Source: Bacteroidales bacterium (GTDB taxonomy: Bacteria; Bacteroidota; Bacteroidia; Bacteroidales; F082). From it: a stretch of 6,385 bases of DNA. Below the pieces are notes generated by a model. That model saw only the letters and a list, made by a program, of their open reading frames with translations. It was not told the origin of the DNA and did no database searches. Positions within the stretch are counted from its first letter, which is position 1, and every line of letters begins with the position of its first letter. The stretch is from positions 1 through 6,385 of the forward strand of contig JASBYY010000070.1 of assembly GCA_029983675.1 (NCBI GenBank), read 5' to 3'. Shown here piece after piece: positions 1 through 6,201 of this stretch. The position numbers and the translations under genes are program-made.

Positions 1-131
1 GGGGGGCTTCGCTTTTCAGTTGCCCGAAGGAAAGGTGCACGCCGACGGTCTTGAAGCCTATGCCTTCCGCCGCCTCGCTGATGCCCAGCAGGCTCACCCC
101 CTCGCGGCTGATGTGGCACTTCTGCCGCAGG
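1..131. repeat. Left copy of a direct repeat of C39-coding DNA
   Basis: Aligns without gaps to 6255-6385 in the same orientation, with 125 of 131 positions identical. Differences fall at 5, 12, 13, 20, 40 and 56, and the 75 bases 57-131 are identical. Both ends of the repeat are cut by the window, so its full length is unknown. Confidence 0.9.
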
Positions 132-238
132 CTCTCCAAGGTGTAGTGCCGCCCGTAGTGCTGCGCCACCATGCGCAGGCAGGCAGGACCGCAGTCCATC
201 GAATCGTGCTGGGGGAAGAAAGGGAAGTGTGCGGGCAT
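1..238 (-). CDS. Peptidase-containing ABC exporter, N-terminal C39 peptidase domain (partial, runs off left edge)
   Basis: This is the first 79 codons of a bacteriocin-type exporter in which a C39 cysteine protease is fused to an ABC transporter. Such proteins cut the leader of a double-glycine peptide on the cytoplasmic side and export the core. The visible part begins M-P-A-H-F-P-F-F-P-Q-H-D and contains the C39 active-site block Q-H-D-S-M-D-C-G-P-A-C-L, with Gln10 as oxyanion-hole residue and Cys16 as nucleophile. The family pattern continues with Y-T-L-E-S-L-R and S-R-E-G-V-S-L-L-G-I-S-E-A-A-E-G-I-G-F. The catalytic His and Asp, membrane domain and ATPase would lie beyond the window and are inferred. 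The ATG at 238-236 is chosen because homology starts there; it lies 4 nt after the pseudo-rSAM stop, so the gene looks like the last visible member of the operon. The DNA is far more GC-rich than the neighbouring maturase genes (42 of 60 bases at 61-120). Its natural substrate is probably the precursor at 5460-5687. Confidence 0.88.
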   Translation of the reverse strand, partial: MPAHFPFFPQHDSMDCGPACLRMVAQHYGRHYTLESLRQKCHISREGVSLLGISEAAEGIGFKTVGVHLSFGQLKSEAP

Positions 239-242
239 GGTG

Positions 243-1478
243 TTATGGCTTTATGGTACATAGGTTGGGCTTGCCGATAGCAATTTCATAATTGGAGGGG
301 GGAGGACAGAGATATTGATAAACACATTCACTACAAGGTTTTTCAGTTCTTGTTTTCATCCAACCATCTTTTCTTTTCATCTCTCTCCAAAGAAGATTCT
401 CGAGTCCTTCTGACAAATTGCCCAAAGATCTGTTGTTGAAGTTTGTCTTTACGGTGCCGTCGGGAAAGACATTAATGATACCATAATTATTAACATTCAT
501 CTTCTTGTTGATTAATATATCTTCTAATGACATCTTTTTGTCTTGCAAATCCTTTTCGTTTATATATACAAATTGTTCAAAAAATCCTATATTACTCCCA
601 TCATAGATTGGAATTACCATAACAAAGGCATCATCACAACTTTTCATTTCAAGCAAATCGGATTCAGAAAATACTAAAACAATCCTTTTCTTGATGATAA
701 TCATTGGAATCTGGTTTGAATGAATAAAGGTTTTATATTCTTTCACGCTGTTGAACAGCAACACAAAAGATAGATTCGGTGGGATGAGGCTTGATATGGC
801 ATTCATTGTGGATTCCAAAATAGTAGAATTTAAGAATAAGTTAACACTCTTTTGAGGGAATGCAGATATGATAGCCATTACCCTATCCAGTCGGGGATAT
901 TTGGAAATATCACCACCCAAAATGTTTATCACACCATCTTGATGATAAAGCATTTGCATAATATTATGGAAAGATTCACATGACATAAAACTTGTTGAAT
1001 TGTCTGAATAACAAAACAAGCTTTGTTTTGCCGCCATATGACAAACAGAACATGTATTCTCACAATAGGAAGTTACATAAACATTTACTTGTAGCATCTC
1101 TTCAAAAAGATCTTTGGAATGATATGCAGTAAAATTTTTGTCTCCCGAATAATCAAAAAGGTTTTTCTCGAAAAACAATTCATTTCGAAATACAAATGGT
1201 TCTTTTTGTTGGTTTATGGTATAGATTTTCCCAAAATGATATTTGCGAAACAAATTGTTGAGTTTTTGAAAAAGGTCACTCTCATACTCTTGCTGAGAGA
1301 TCACGAAACCTCCTCTTTCCGAGGTATGGATCCTTTGGAATACGGCTATCATTTTTTTATCTTTAATAACAACTGCCTTTTTTGACAAAGTGTTGTATAG
1401 CAATGTTGCGTCTTTCTTTGTCTCAAGATGCACAAACGGATTTATTGAAAGCCACAACTCCCTGTTCTTATTATTCAT
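243..1478 (-). CDS. Pseudo-rSAM / SPASM-like partner protein of the GG-Bacteroidales RiPP system
   Basis: A 411-residue protein resembling the family described as pseudo-rSAM in GG-Bacteroidales natural-product systems. These partner a true radical SAM maturase, and their exact role is unknown. The C-terminus shows the hallmark: C382-x2-C385-x5-C391 followed by P-P-P-S-N-Y-E and a final C407, an incomplete SPASM/twitch-type metal site. Before it, a stretch reading I-I-N-V-F-P-D-G-T-V-K resembles the strand leading into a SPASM domain, but the usual cysteine after the glycine is absent. In the middle, Y-C-E-N-T-C-S-V-C (C139, C143, C146) keeps the CX3CX2C spacing of a radical SAM cluster, and L-G-G-D near 187-190 sits where an active enzyme usually has G-G-E-P. 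No signal peptide or membrane segment is evident. The start overlaps the rSAM gene by 8 nt, implying translational coupling and a shared complex. It could be a second catalytic enzyme or a precursor-binding scaffold. Confidence 0.82.
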   Translation of the reverse strand: MNNKNRELWLSINPFVHLETKKDATLLYNTLSKKAVVIKDKKMIAVFQRIHTSERGGFVISQQEYESDLFQKLNNLFRKYHFGKIYTINQQKEPFVFRNELFFEKNLFDYSGDKNFTAYHSKDLFEEMLQVNVYVTSYCENTCSVCHMAAKQSLFCYSDNSTSFMSCESFHNIMQMLYHQDGVINILGGDISKYPRLDRVMAIISAFPQKSVNLFLNSTILESTMNAISSLIPPNLSFVLLFNSVKEYKTFIHSNQIPMIIIKKRIVLVFSESDLLEMKSCDDAFVMVIPIYDGSNIGFFEQFVYINEKDLQDKKMSLEDILINKKMNVNNYGIINVFPDGTVKTNFNNRSLGNLSEGLENLLWREMKRKDGWMKTRTEKPCSECVYQYLCPPPSNYEIAIGKPNLCTIKP

Positions 1479-2967
1479 AGTAAGTGCAATTAATTAATGA
1501 ATATACCATATCTATATGACTTTCAAAAACGCCGAAAATGTTTGACATATATTTGCAAGCATCTTGTTCACTCATAAAATCCTCACATACAGCTTTTCTC
1601 CGCAAATCTTCGATGTAAAACATACATTGACTGCAAAATGAGGAAGAATAACACTTGGCACATTGACTCGAAAGGGAGTCGTAAAAAGAATTGTATGTGT
1701 TGGCAATAGATTCAAAATCGATATTCACTTTCCCGTCATCTGCTATTTTCCCAATAACATAGTCATAATTGATTCTCTCACAAGACATAATATTCCCTTT
1801 GGCTGTTACAAACATCTTTTTCCACAAAGGGGTACACGTAGCGGTAATTAGTTTAGATTTCTTTGGAAATAACGCGGACTTCGGAGAACTTTTAAAATTA
1901 GACCAAGTGTTTGATAAAAAACCGATGATTGTATTCCCAAGCCTCGACAATTCTGGTGCTTTATGAAAATATATTTCTTTCACTTCTTCTGAAGCATACC
2001 ATAAACTTTCATTATAATCTTGAAATACAGCTTCAAAAGCCTGCTTATTTGCCACATTTGATGTATTTAACTCCAAAATATTGACTTTCTTGTTGAATTC
2101 ATTATTAAAGAATCTTGTAATAGAATCAATAGAGTTCGCTTTGGATAATACGGCTTGGAATTGAACATTATTAGAGAAAAAATCAGGATAATGATTTCTG
2201 ATGATATTAATGTTTTCGAGTACCTTGTCAAATGTATTGGTCATTTCTTTATCTACACGGTATCGGTTGTCGTGTTTGTTTCCGTCCAAGCTGATATCAA
2301 CTTTAAAATTATTGTCAACTAGATACTCTACATAATGATGTAGTAAAGTGCCATTTGTAGTAATAGAAAATCGAAGACAATCAAATATGTTTATCTCGTT
2401 TAGATACTCTACAACATTATTAATAAAGCTAAAATTCAATAATGGTTCTCCTCCATAAAAGCTAATGTTGAGAGCCTTGCTCCTGCATTCATCTTTCCGC
2501 CAGAAAGGAATCAGATAATCTATTAAAGCTTTAGCTTTTTCAAACGGAAGTCGTGTGCTGTGCCTGCCTATTACTGAATTATACAGTGAACCATATCCAC
2601 AGTAATAGCATTGTAAATTGCATGATTCTGTCACCTCAAATACCAAATGCTTTAAATTGGATAAGTTTGTCTTGATGGTTTCTGGATAAATTCTTGTAAG
2701 TGTTCGCTTTTCCTTTCTTAAGGTTCCGAAAAAACCATATTCCATTAAGAAACGAACTTCTTTAAGATAACTAAGCAATTCTGATTGAGGGCATTTTTTT
2801 AGCTCACAATAACTTGAAATAATACCAACATCTTTTGTTTCACATAGTTCGATGATTTGGTCAGCATTGTCAAAGAAGTTCGGAGCATTCATGAATAGTT
2901 CATGATTATAATCATAAAGATATGCGTTGCCATTGACTGTTTTGAAATATATTGTACTTTTTTTCAT
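1471..2967 (-). CDS. Radical SAM/SPASM peptide maturase (GG-Bacteroidales type)
   Basis: A 498-residue cytoplasmic radical SAM enzyme predicted to modify the core of the precursor at 5460-5687 using S-adenosylmethionine and iron-sulfur clusters. Residues 1 to about 105 form an N-terminal region that could contain the leader-binding domain common in such enzymes, though I see no diagnostic motif. The radical SAM core starts near 106: T-E-S-C-N-L-Q-C-Y-Y-C gives C116, C120 and C123 in CX3CX2C, with an aromatic residue before the last cysteine. S-F-Y-G-G-E-P (169-175) is the SAM-binding GGE motif, and I-T-T-N-G-T (202-207) and D-I-S-L-D-G (224-229) are the expected barrel strands. The C-terminus has a SPASM layout: C378-x12-G391-x4-C396, then C436-x2-C439-x5-C445-x2-C448, then C461 and C471, enough for two auxiliary clusters. 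The start lies 5 nt after the permease stop in an A-rich context. The bond formed (thioether, C-C or another) cannot be read from sequence. Confidence 0.9.
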   Translation of the reverse strand: MKKSTIYFKTVNGNAYLYDYNHELFMNAPNFFDNADQIIELCETKDVGIISSYCELKKCPQSELLSYLKEVRFLMEYGFFGTLRKEKRTLTRIYPETIKTNLSNLKHLVFEVTESCNLQCYYCGYGSLYNSVIGRHSTRLPFEKAKALIDYLIPFWRKDECRSKALNISFYGGEPLLNFSFINNVVEYLNEINIFDCLRFSITTNGTLLHHYVEYLVDNNFKVDISLDGNKHDNRYRVDKEMTNTFDKVLENINIIRNHYPDFFSNNVQFQAVLSKANSIDSITRFFNNEFNKKVNILELNTSNVANKQAFEAVFQDYNESLWYASEEVKEIYFHKAPELSRLGNTIIGFLSNTWSNFKSSPKSALFPKKSKLITATCTPLWKKMFVTAKGNIMSCERINYDYVIGKIADDGKVNIDFESIANTYNSFYDSLSSQCAKCYSSSFCSQCMFYIEDLRRKAVCEDFMSEQDACKYMSNIFGVFESHIDMVYSLINCTYYE

Positions 2968-2972
2968 TTTTA

Positions 2973-5351
2973 TTATTTTTGCAGTACATCAGTAATGCGA
3001 CGTGAACAAACCCTCTGCACCACCCCGACCGTAATTAGTGTCAATAATGTGAAAACGACAAGAAACAAGGCCAAACCCACTGAAAGAACCGTAAAAAAGT
3101 TAATATGGTAGGCAAAGCCCTGTAGCCATTTCAGCGAAAAATAGACAGACAATGCCATGGCTGCGACGATAGGAAGAATATACATCCGCAGTCTCGTTTT
3201 CAAATAATACCTCCCAACTTTCCAAATGGTGGCACCATACACCTTGCGTACAGCCATATTAAGCGTTTCCTGATGGAGATGATACGAAACGACTCCAAAG
3301 AATCCAAACAACGCCAACAGCATGGCCGCAAGAAAATACAACAGCGAAAGAAGCCCGACCTGTCGCTCCTCGCGATAGAGTTCCTTCTCGTCCAAAAACG
3401 AACAGGAAAAGACATCGGTATAATTGAACGAACGCACCACTTCTTGTATATGTGTCAAGGTCTGCTGACGGTTTTCAGGTGCGATTTTCACCATGATATT
3501 CGGCAGCTGTTCAGGATAGTAGTACATGATGAGTGGCGCGAGGGTGTTGCGCTTGTCAGAAAAATGGAAATTCTTCACCACACCGACAATCGTCCCTGTT
3601 CCTACCATATAAGTTGACATTTCCTTTCCGATTGTTTCCTCTGTACGCCAACCCATCGCCTTTGCCGCTGCCTCGTTGGTCACATATTGCCATTTCCCTT
3701 CGTATTTCCCGTCAAAATAATCATCCACATTCAAGTCCTTGCTCAAGTAATTGCCTGCAAGCAACTCCATTCCGACCATCTCCATAAAATAGCCATCGGC
3801 AACAAGATACTGAAACACAGCATCATTCCCTTCGGTTTTACCCGACCATCCCACTTTGCTGGTATAGCCCAGTGGTGCAGAAAAATCGCCCACGCATAGC
3901 CCGACACTTTGAATATCGGGATTCTTCGTCAATTCGTTGCGGATAGATGACACTTTGTAGCATGGTGTCAGCAAACTATTGAGCGATACGATATTGGAGA
4001 TGTCAACACCCATGTCAGAATAACGCATAAATGAGATCTGCAACAGTATGACCACAGTAAAAACCGCCATCAGCGAAGAAAGACCCACTTGAAACACCGA
4101 ACTCACATTGCTGATTTGGATGCCTTTCAAATACCGCATCCTGCCTTTCAAGACATCGGGGAAGGCCACACTTCGCAGACAATACTGTCCGAAAAAGCTT
4201 GATGCCAAGGGCAACAACAACAAAAGCACCAGACAGAAACCAAGTAGGTATTTGTCGAAACGCAATTGCAGGGGCACGCCAATCCACGATTGGAGCGCAG
4301 GCAGCAACAGCCACACCGCCACCAAGGAAAGCCCCATAGCCACAAAGGTTACAAGCATGGTATCCAGCGTGTTTTCTAAAAATATCCTCCACTCGCTGCA
4401 TCCTAAAACCCGCTTGACAACCCTGTTTTTGGTCTGCTGTACGGAATAGGAAACATCGAGCGTGGCACAGTTCACGATGGTGACCGCCACAATGAGCAGA
4501 ATACCGACAATAATAATCCAAACATACGTGGCATTGCCGTTGCCCACGCTGTTCGGGTCGGCGAAATCGGTGTGCAGGTGGATGTCGTGCAAAGGCTGGA
4601 ACCCCAACCATGCTTGTCTGTCATATTTCTCCGTTTGGATGTTAACCAAGCGCTTCGTCTCCGCTTTGCTAAACAGTGCGTTTTCCTTCAGTTTGACATA
4701 AATCGTCTGATTTTCTGTGATGGTGCGAAATAGTTTCAAATCAAAACTGCTCATAGGCACCACTACCTCAAATGGCAAATGTGTGTTGGAAGGCACATCA
4801 ACCACTAGGACAACCGTGTAAACCTTTTCCTCTCCCATAAAGGAGTATGCCAATGGTTTTCCCAAGGCTGATCCGCCATAGAGTTTCCGTGCCATCTCGC
4901 TTGAAACGGCAGCCTCGTCGGGTTGCAGAATGTGATGCGGCTTGCCTTCCACTACGGGATAGGTAAACACATTGAAGAAATTGTCGTTGGTCTTCAAAGC
5001 CAGCACCTCGAAAGATTCATTGCGTTCCATGTCCCTGACCGTATTTGGGTTTTGTTTGTTATAGTGTGCAATGACGGCCACACATTCCTCCACCTGCGGC
5101 ACAGCGGCGGGCAAGTCTTCACGCAACTTGCAAACGGCTGCCGAGTATTTTACTCCTGTGGCTTTGTCTTGCGAGACCAAACGGTAAATTCGGTCGCCAT
5201 CCTTATGAAAACGGTCGAAGGAATGTTCATGCAGCACCCACTGAAATAGCAAGGTAGCCGCCGTAATGCCGATGATTAGACAAAAAGCGTTTACTAACGA
5301 ATGACGAAATCTCTTCTTGTAAGGGATCATTATTCTCATTACCTTTTCCAT
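2973..5351 (-). CDS. FtsX/MacB-type ABC transporter permease, two-domain
   Basis: A 792-residue inner-membrane permease of the FtsX/MacB superfamily, with the duplicated 8-helix layout usual in Bacteroidota. Predicted helices lie near 19-40, 275-297, 330-352, 368-387, 419-440, 666-688, 722-742 and 751-777. Periplasmic MacB-like domains occupy about 41-274 and 441-665. Typical family motifs are V-V-K-R-V-L-G-C (311-318), the P-D-V-L-K-G-R linker (398-404) and M-A-V-R-K-V-Y-G-A-T (699-708) in the FtsX domain. Such proteins work with a separate ATPase in export, lipoprotein handling or antimicrobial-peptide resistance; no ATPase gene is in the window. It lies between precursor and maturase, in the operon, so immunity or a second export step is a reasonable inference. 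I use the first ATG at 5351, only 3 nt from the inverted-repeat element. The in-frame ATG at 5339 is also plausible, since it has AAAAGG just upstream and still leaves a normal N-terminus. Confidence 0.88.
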   Translation of the reverse strand: MEKVMRIMIPYKKRFRHSLVNAFCLIIGITAATLLFQWVLHEHSFDRFHKDGDRIYRLVSQDKATGVKYSAAVCKLREDLPAAVPQVEECVAVIAHYNKQNPNTVRDMERNESFEVLALKTNDNFFNVFTYPVVEGKPHHILQPDEAAVSSEMARKLYGGSALGKPLAYSFMGEEKVYTVVLVVDVPSNTHLPFEVVVPMSSFDLKLFRTITENQTIYVKLKENALFSKAETKRLVNIQTEKYDRQAWLGFQPLHDIHLHTDFADPNSVGNGNATYVWIIIVGILLIVAVTIVNCATLDVSYSVQQTKNRVVKRVLGCSEWRIFLENTLDTMLVTFVAMGLSLVAVWLLLPALQSWIGVPLQLRFDKYLLGFCLVLLLLLPLASSFFGQYCLRSVAFPDVLKGRMRYLKGIQISNVSSVFQVGLSSLMAVFTVVILLQISFMRYSDMGVDISNIVSLNSLLTPCYKVSSIRNELTKNPDIQSVGLCVGDFSAPLGYTSKVGWSGKTEGNDAVFQYLVADGYFMEMVGMELLAGNYLSKDLNVDDYFDGKYEGKWQYVTNEAAAKAMGWRTEETIGKEMSTYMVGTGTIVGVVKNFHFSDKRNTLAPLIMYYYPEQLPNIMVKIAPENRQQTLTHIQEVVRSFNYTDVFSCSFLDEKELYREERQVGLLSLLYFLAAMLLALFGFFGVVSYHLHQETLNMAVRKVYGATIWKVGRYYLKTRLRMYILPIVAAMALSVYFSLKWLQGFAYHINFFTVLSVGLALFLVVFTLLTLITVGVVQRVCSRRITDVLQK

Positions 5352-5354
5352 TGT

Positions 5355-5450
5355 GAGGATGTGTCAAAAAGAAAACATTAATAGAATCCAAACGCACTTT
5401 TTAAAAATATCGAAGATCCTTTCTGGTATTTCAATGATTGACACATCCTC
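5355..5450. repeat. 96-bp segment bounded by perfect 13-bp inverted repeats (MITE-like or long hairpin)
   Basis: The arms are 5355-5367 (GAGGATGTGTCAA) and 5438-5450 (TTGACACATCCTC), exact reverse complements separated by 70 bases of mostly AT-rich DNA with no coding frame. The ends look like terminal inverted repeats of an insertion sequence, and TTG occurs on both sides (5351-5353 and 5451-5453), a possible but weak 3-bp target duplication. The segment fills almost the whole gap between the precursor stop and the permease ATG. It could be a miniature inverted-repeat element or remnant, or a transcript hairpin that lowers expression of the downstream genes relative to the precursor. There is no U-run directly after the arm, so a simple intrinsic terminator is unlikely. 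Confidence 0.6.
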
Positions 5451-5459
5451 TTGATAGAC

Positions 5460-5687
5460 TTACTGTTGATCCTCAGCGGGATACAAGGTCCCTCCTCCTG
5501 GAGAAAATTTCCCCTCTCTCATATTAGCAGTGCCGTTAGTGATGTTCACTTGTCCGTCACCAGTATCTCCCTTGCAACCACAAATGCACATAGTTTGGCA
5601 TTGCTGCTGCTCTCCTCCCCTAATTTGGGCTTGAAGTTTTTCGGCCAACTCCTTCTCATGGAGTTTTGTTAATTTTAATGGAAACAT
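5460..5687 (-). CDS. GG-leader RiPP precursor peptide (GG-Bacteroidales natural product type)
   Basis: A 75-residue precursor. The leader is a charged amphipathic helix, L-T-K-L-H-E-K-E-L at 6-14 continuing to Q-I-R-G-G at 21-25, which is the double-glycine signal recognised by C39 exporters; cleavage after Gly25 would free a 50-residue core. The core opens with a compact cysteine cluster, C30-x3-C34-x-C36-G-C38, followed by the G/D-rich K-G-D-T-G-D-G and by N-G-T-A-N...G-K-F-S-P-G-G-G (51-66). The order C-x-C-G-C, N-x-x-A-N, S-P-G-G fits the Bacteroidales GG natural-product precursor family as I know it. The four cysteines are the obvious sites for thioether or other radical SAM chemistry, or for disulfides. 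The ATG at 5687-5685 is the only reasonable start, with an A-rich upstream region. It is the first gene of the operon, separated from the rest by the inverted-repeat segment. Target and activity are unknown; antibacterial action is an inference. Confidence 0.88.
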   Translation of the reverse strand: MFPLKLTKLHEKELAEKLQAQIRGGEQQQCQTMCICGCKGDTGDGQVNITNGTANMREGKFSPGGGTLYPAEDQQ

Positions 5688-5800
5688 AACTATTTCAATT
5701 TTAAGATGTGTAATTAATCAGTTCATTACCTTTTCAGCACATTAATTTTTATTCAGTGCTGTCGTGGCGCACCGTGCCGGTGTTCTGCCGTTGGCCTGCC

Positions 5801-6118
5801 CTATCGGGCCTCCCGCAAGGCGGATGAAACGCCACCCTTGCCGGAACCGCCGCCTCGCCAATGCAAGGCAACGGAGGCTGCCACCCGGATGAACCTGTTC
5901 TTCCCCAGCACCCAGATGAAAGGCTGTTTTTTGCCATGGCATCTCCTTTTTGTACAAGGCAAAGCATACACCTTGCCCTCATCCGAAGAGATTGTCGTTG
6001 AATGATTTGTAGTCAATAGAATGGGCGGAACGATGCTCGAAGGGGATAACAACCCTTGCCGTCTCGCTGCTTCAATGAGCGATACCGCTATTCTTGTTAT
6101 CGAAAGATCAGGCACCAT
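5801..6118 (-). pseudogene. Doubtful 105-codon frame, possible relic of a membrane-fusion protein C-terminus
   Basis: The frame starts at 6118 with AAAGGA 7 nt upstream and a promoter candidate about 35 bases further up, so it would be transcribed towards the precursor. Most of it resembles nothing I know. Residues 62-79 (G-K-K-Q-P-F-I-W-V-L-G-K-N-R-F-I-R-V), preceded by G-K-V-Y-A-L-P, recall the C-terminal strand of HlyD/RND-type membrane-fusion proteins (a pattern like G-x-x-F-V-W-V-L-x-x-x-x-x-R). The expected continuation is not in one frame, and the frame ends in G/S/R-rich sequence. An alternative minus-strand frame, 5937-5749, begins after an AAAGGAG but has an unnatural composition. 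Either a decayed gene or a chance frame; I rate a functional protein as unlikely. Confidence 0.2.
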
Positions 6119-6151
6119 GGTCGTATCCTTTCAAAAAGGGTTTTCACGGAG

Positions 6152-6182
6152 CAATAATACGCATTTTTTTTCCATTTGTCAA
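6152..6182 (-). promoter_or_regulatory. Candidate Bacteroidota promoter (-33/-7) reading towards the precursor
   Basis: On the minus strand TTG (6182-6180) is followed after 20 bases by TATTATTG (6159-6152), which matches the Bacteroidota -7 consensus TAnnTTTG at all but one fixed position and at the usual spacing from the TTG of the -33 box. An A-run lies between the boxes. Transcription would begin near 6145 and run into the precursor operon through a leader of about 460 bases. No better match is visible nearer to the precursor, although Bacteroidota promoters are hard to call by eye. Confidence 0.4.
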
Positions 6183-6201
6183 GTGTTTTTGCGTTTTTTT
6201 T

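Larger units (their letters stand above)
5688..6201. other. About 510 bases upstream of the precursor without a convincing gene
   Basis: This stretch holds three things. Next to the precursor (5688-5760) is an AT-rich leader with a 6-bp inverted repeat CAGCAC/GTGCTG (5735-5740 and 5756-5761), too weak to call. From about 5761 to 5920 the DNA is abruptly GC-rich in all frames, like the C39 DNA and unlike the precursor. From about 6130 to 6201 it is again AT-rich and carries a promoter candidate on the minus strand. Open frames on both strands overlap in the GC-rich block, as expected when GC-rich DNA lacks stops by chance. I see no tRNA, rRNA or CRISPR. The likeliest reading is a long 5' untranslated region mixed with relic coding DNA. 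Confidence 0.5.

Noticed and set aside
20..280. Open frame of 86 codons on the plus strand at the left edge
   Set aside because: It is antisense to the GC-rich C39 domain, whose minus-strand reading shows clear active-site motifs; the plus frame shows no recognisable protein.
4015..4611. 198-codon minus-strand frame inside the permease gene
   Set aside because: It is an out-of-frame shadow; the permease frame across the same bases has membrane helices and FtsX motifs, while this one is rich in Cys, His and Arg with no motif.
5489..5497. Second glycine run (64-66) in the precursor as an alternative cleavage site
   Set aside because: It lies near the C-terminus inside the S-P-G-G core motif and is not preceded by an amphipathic leader helix; the GG at 24-25 fits a C39 site.
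5735..5761. Inverted repeat CAGCAC/GTGCTG as a terminator or operator
   Set aside because: Only six pairs around a 15-base AT loop, and no T-run follows on either strand.
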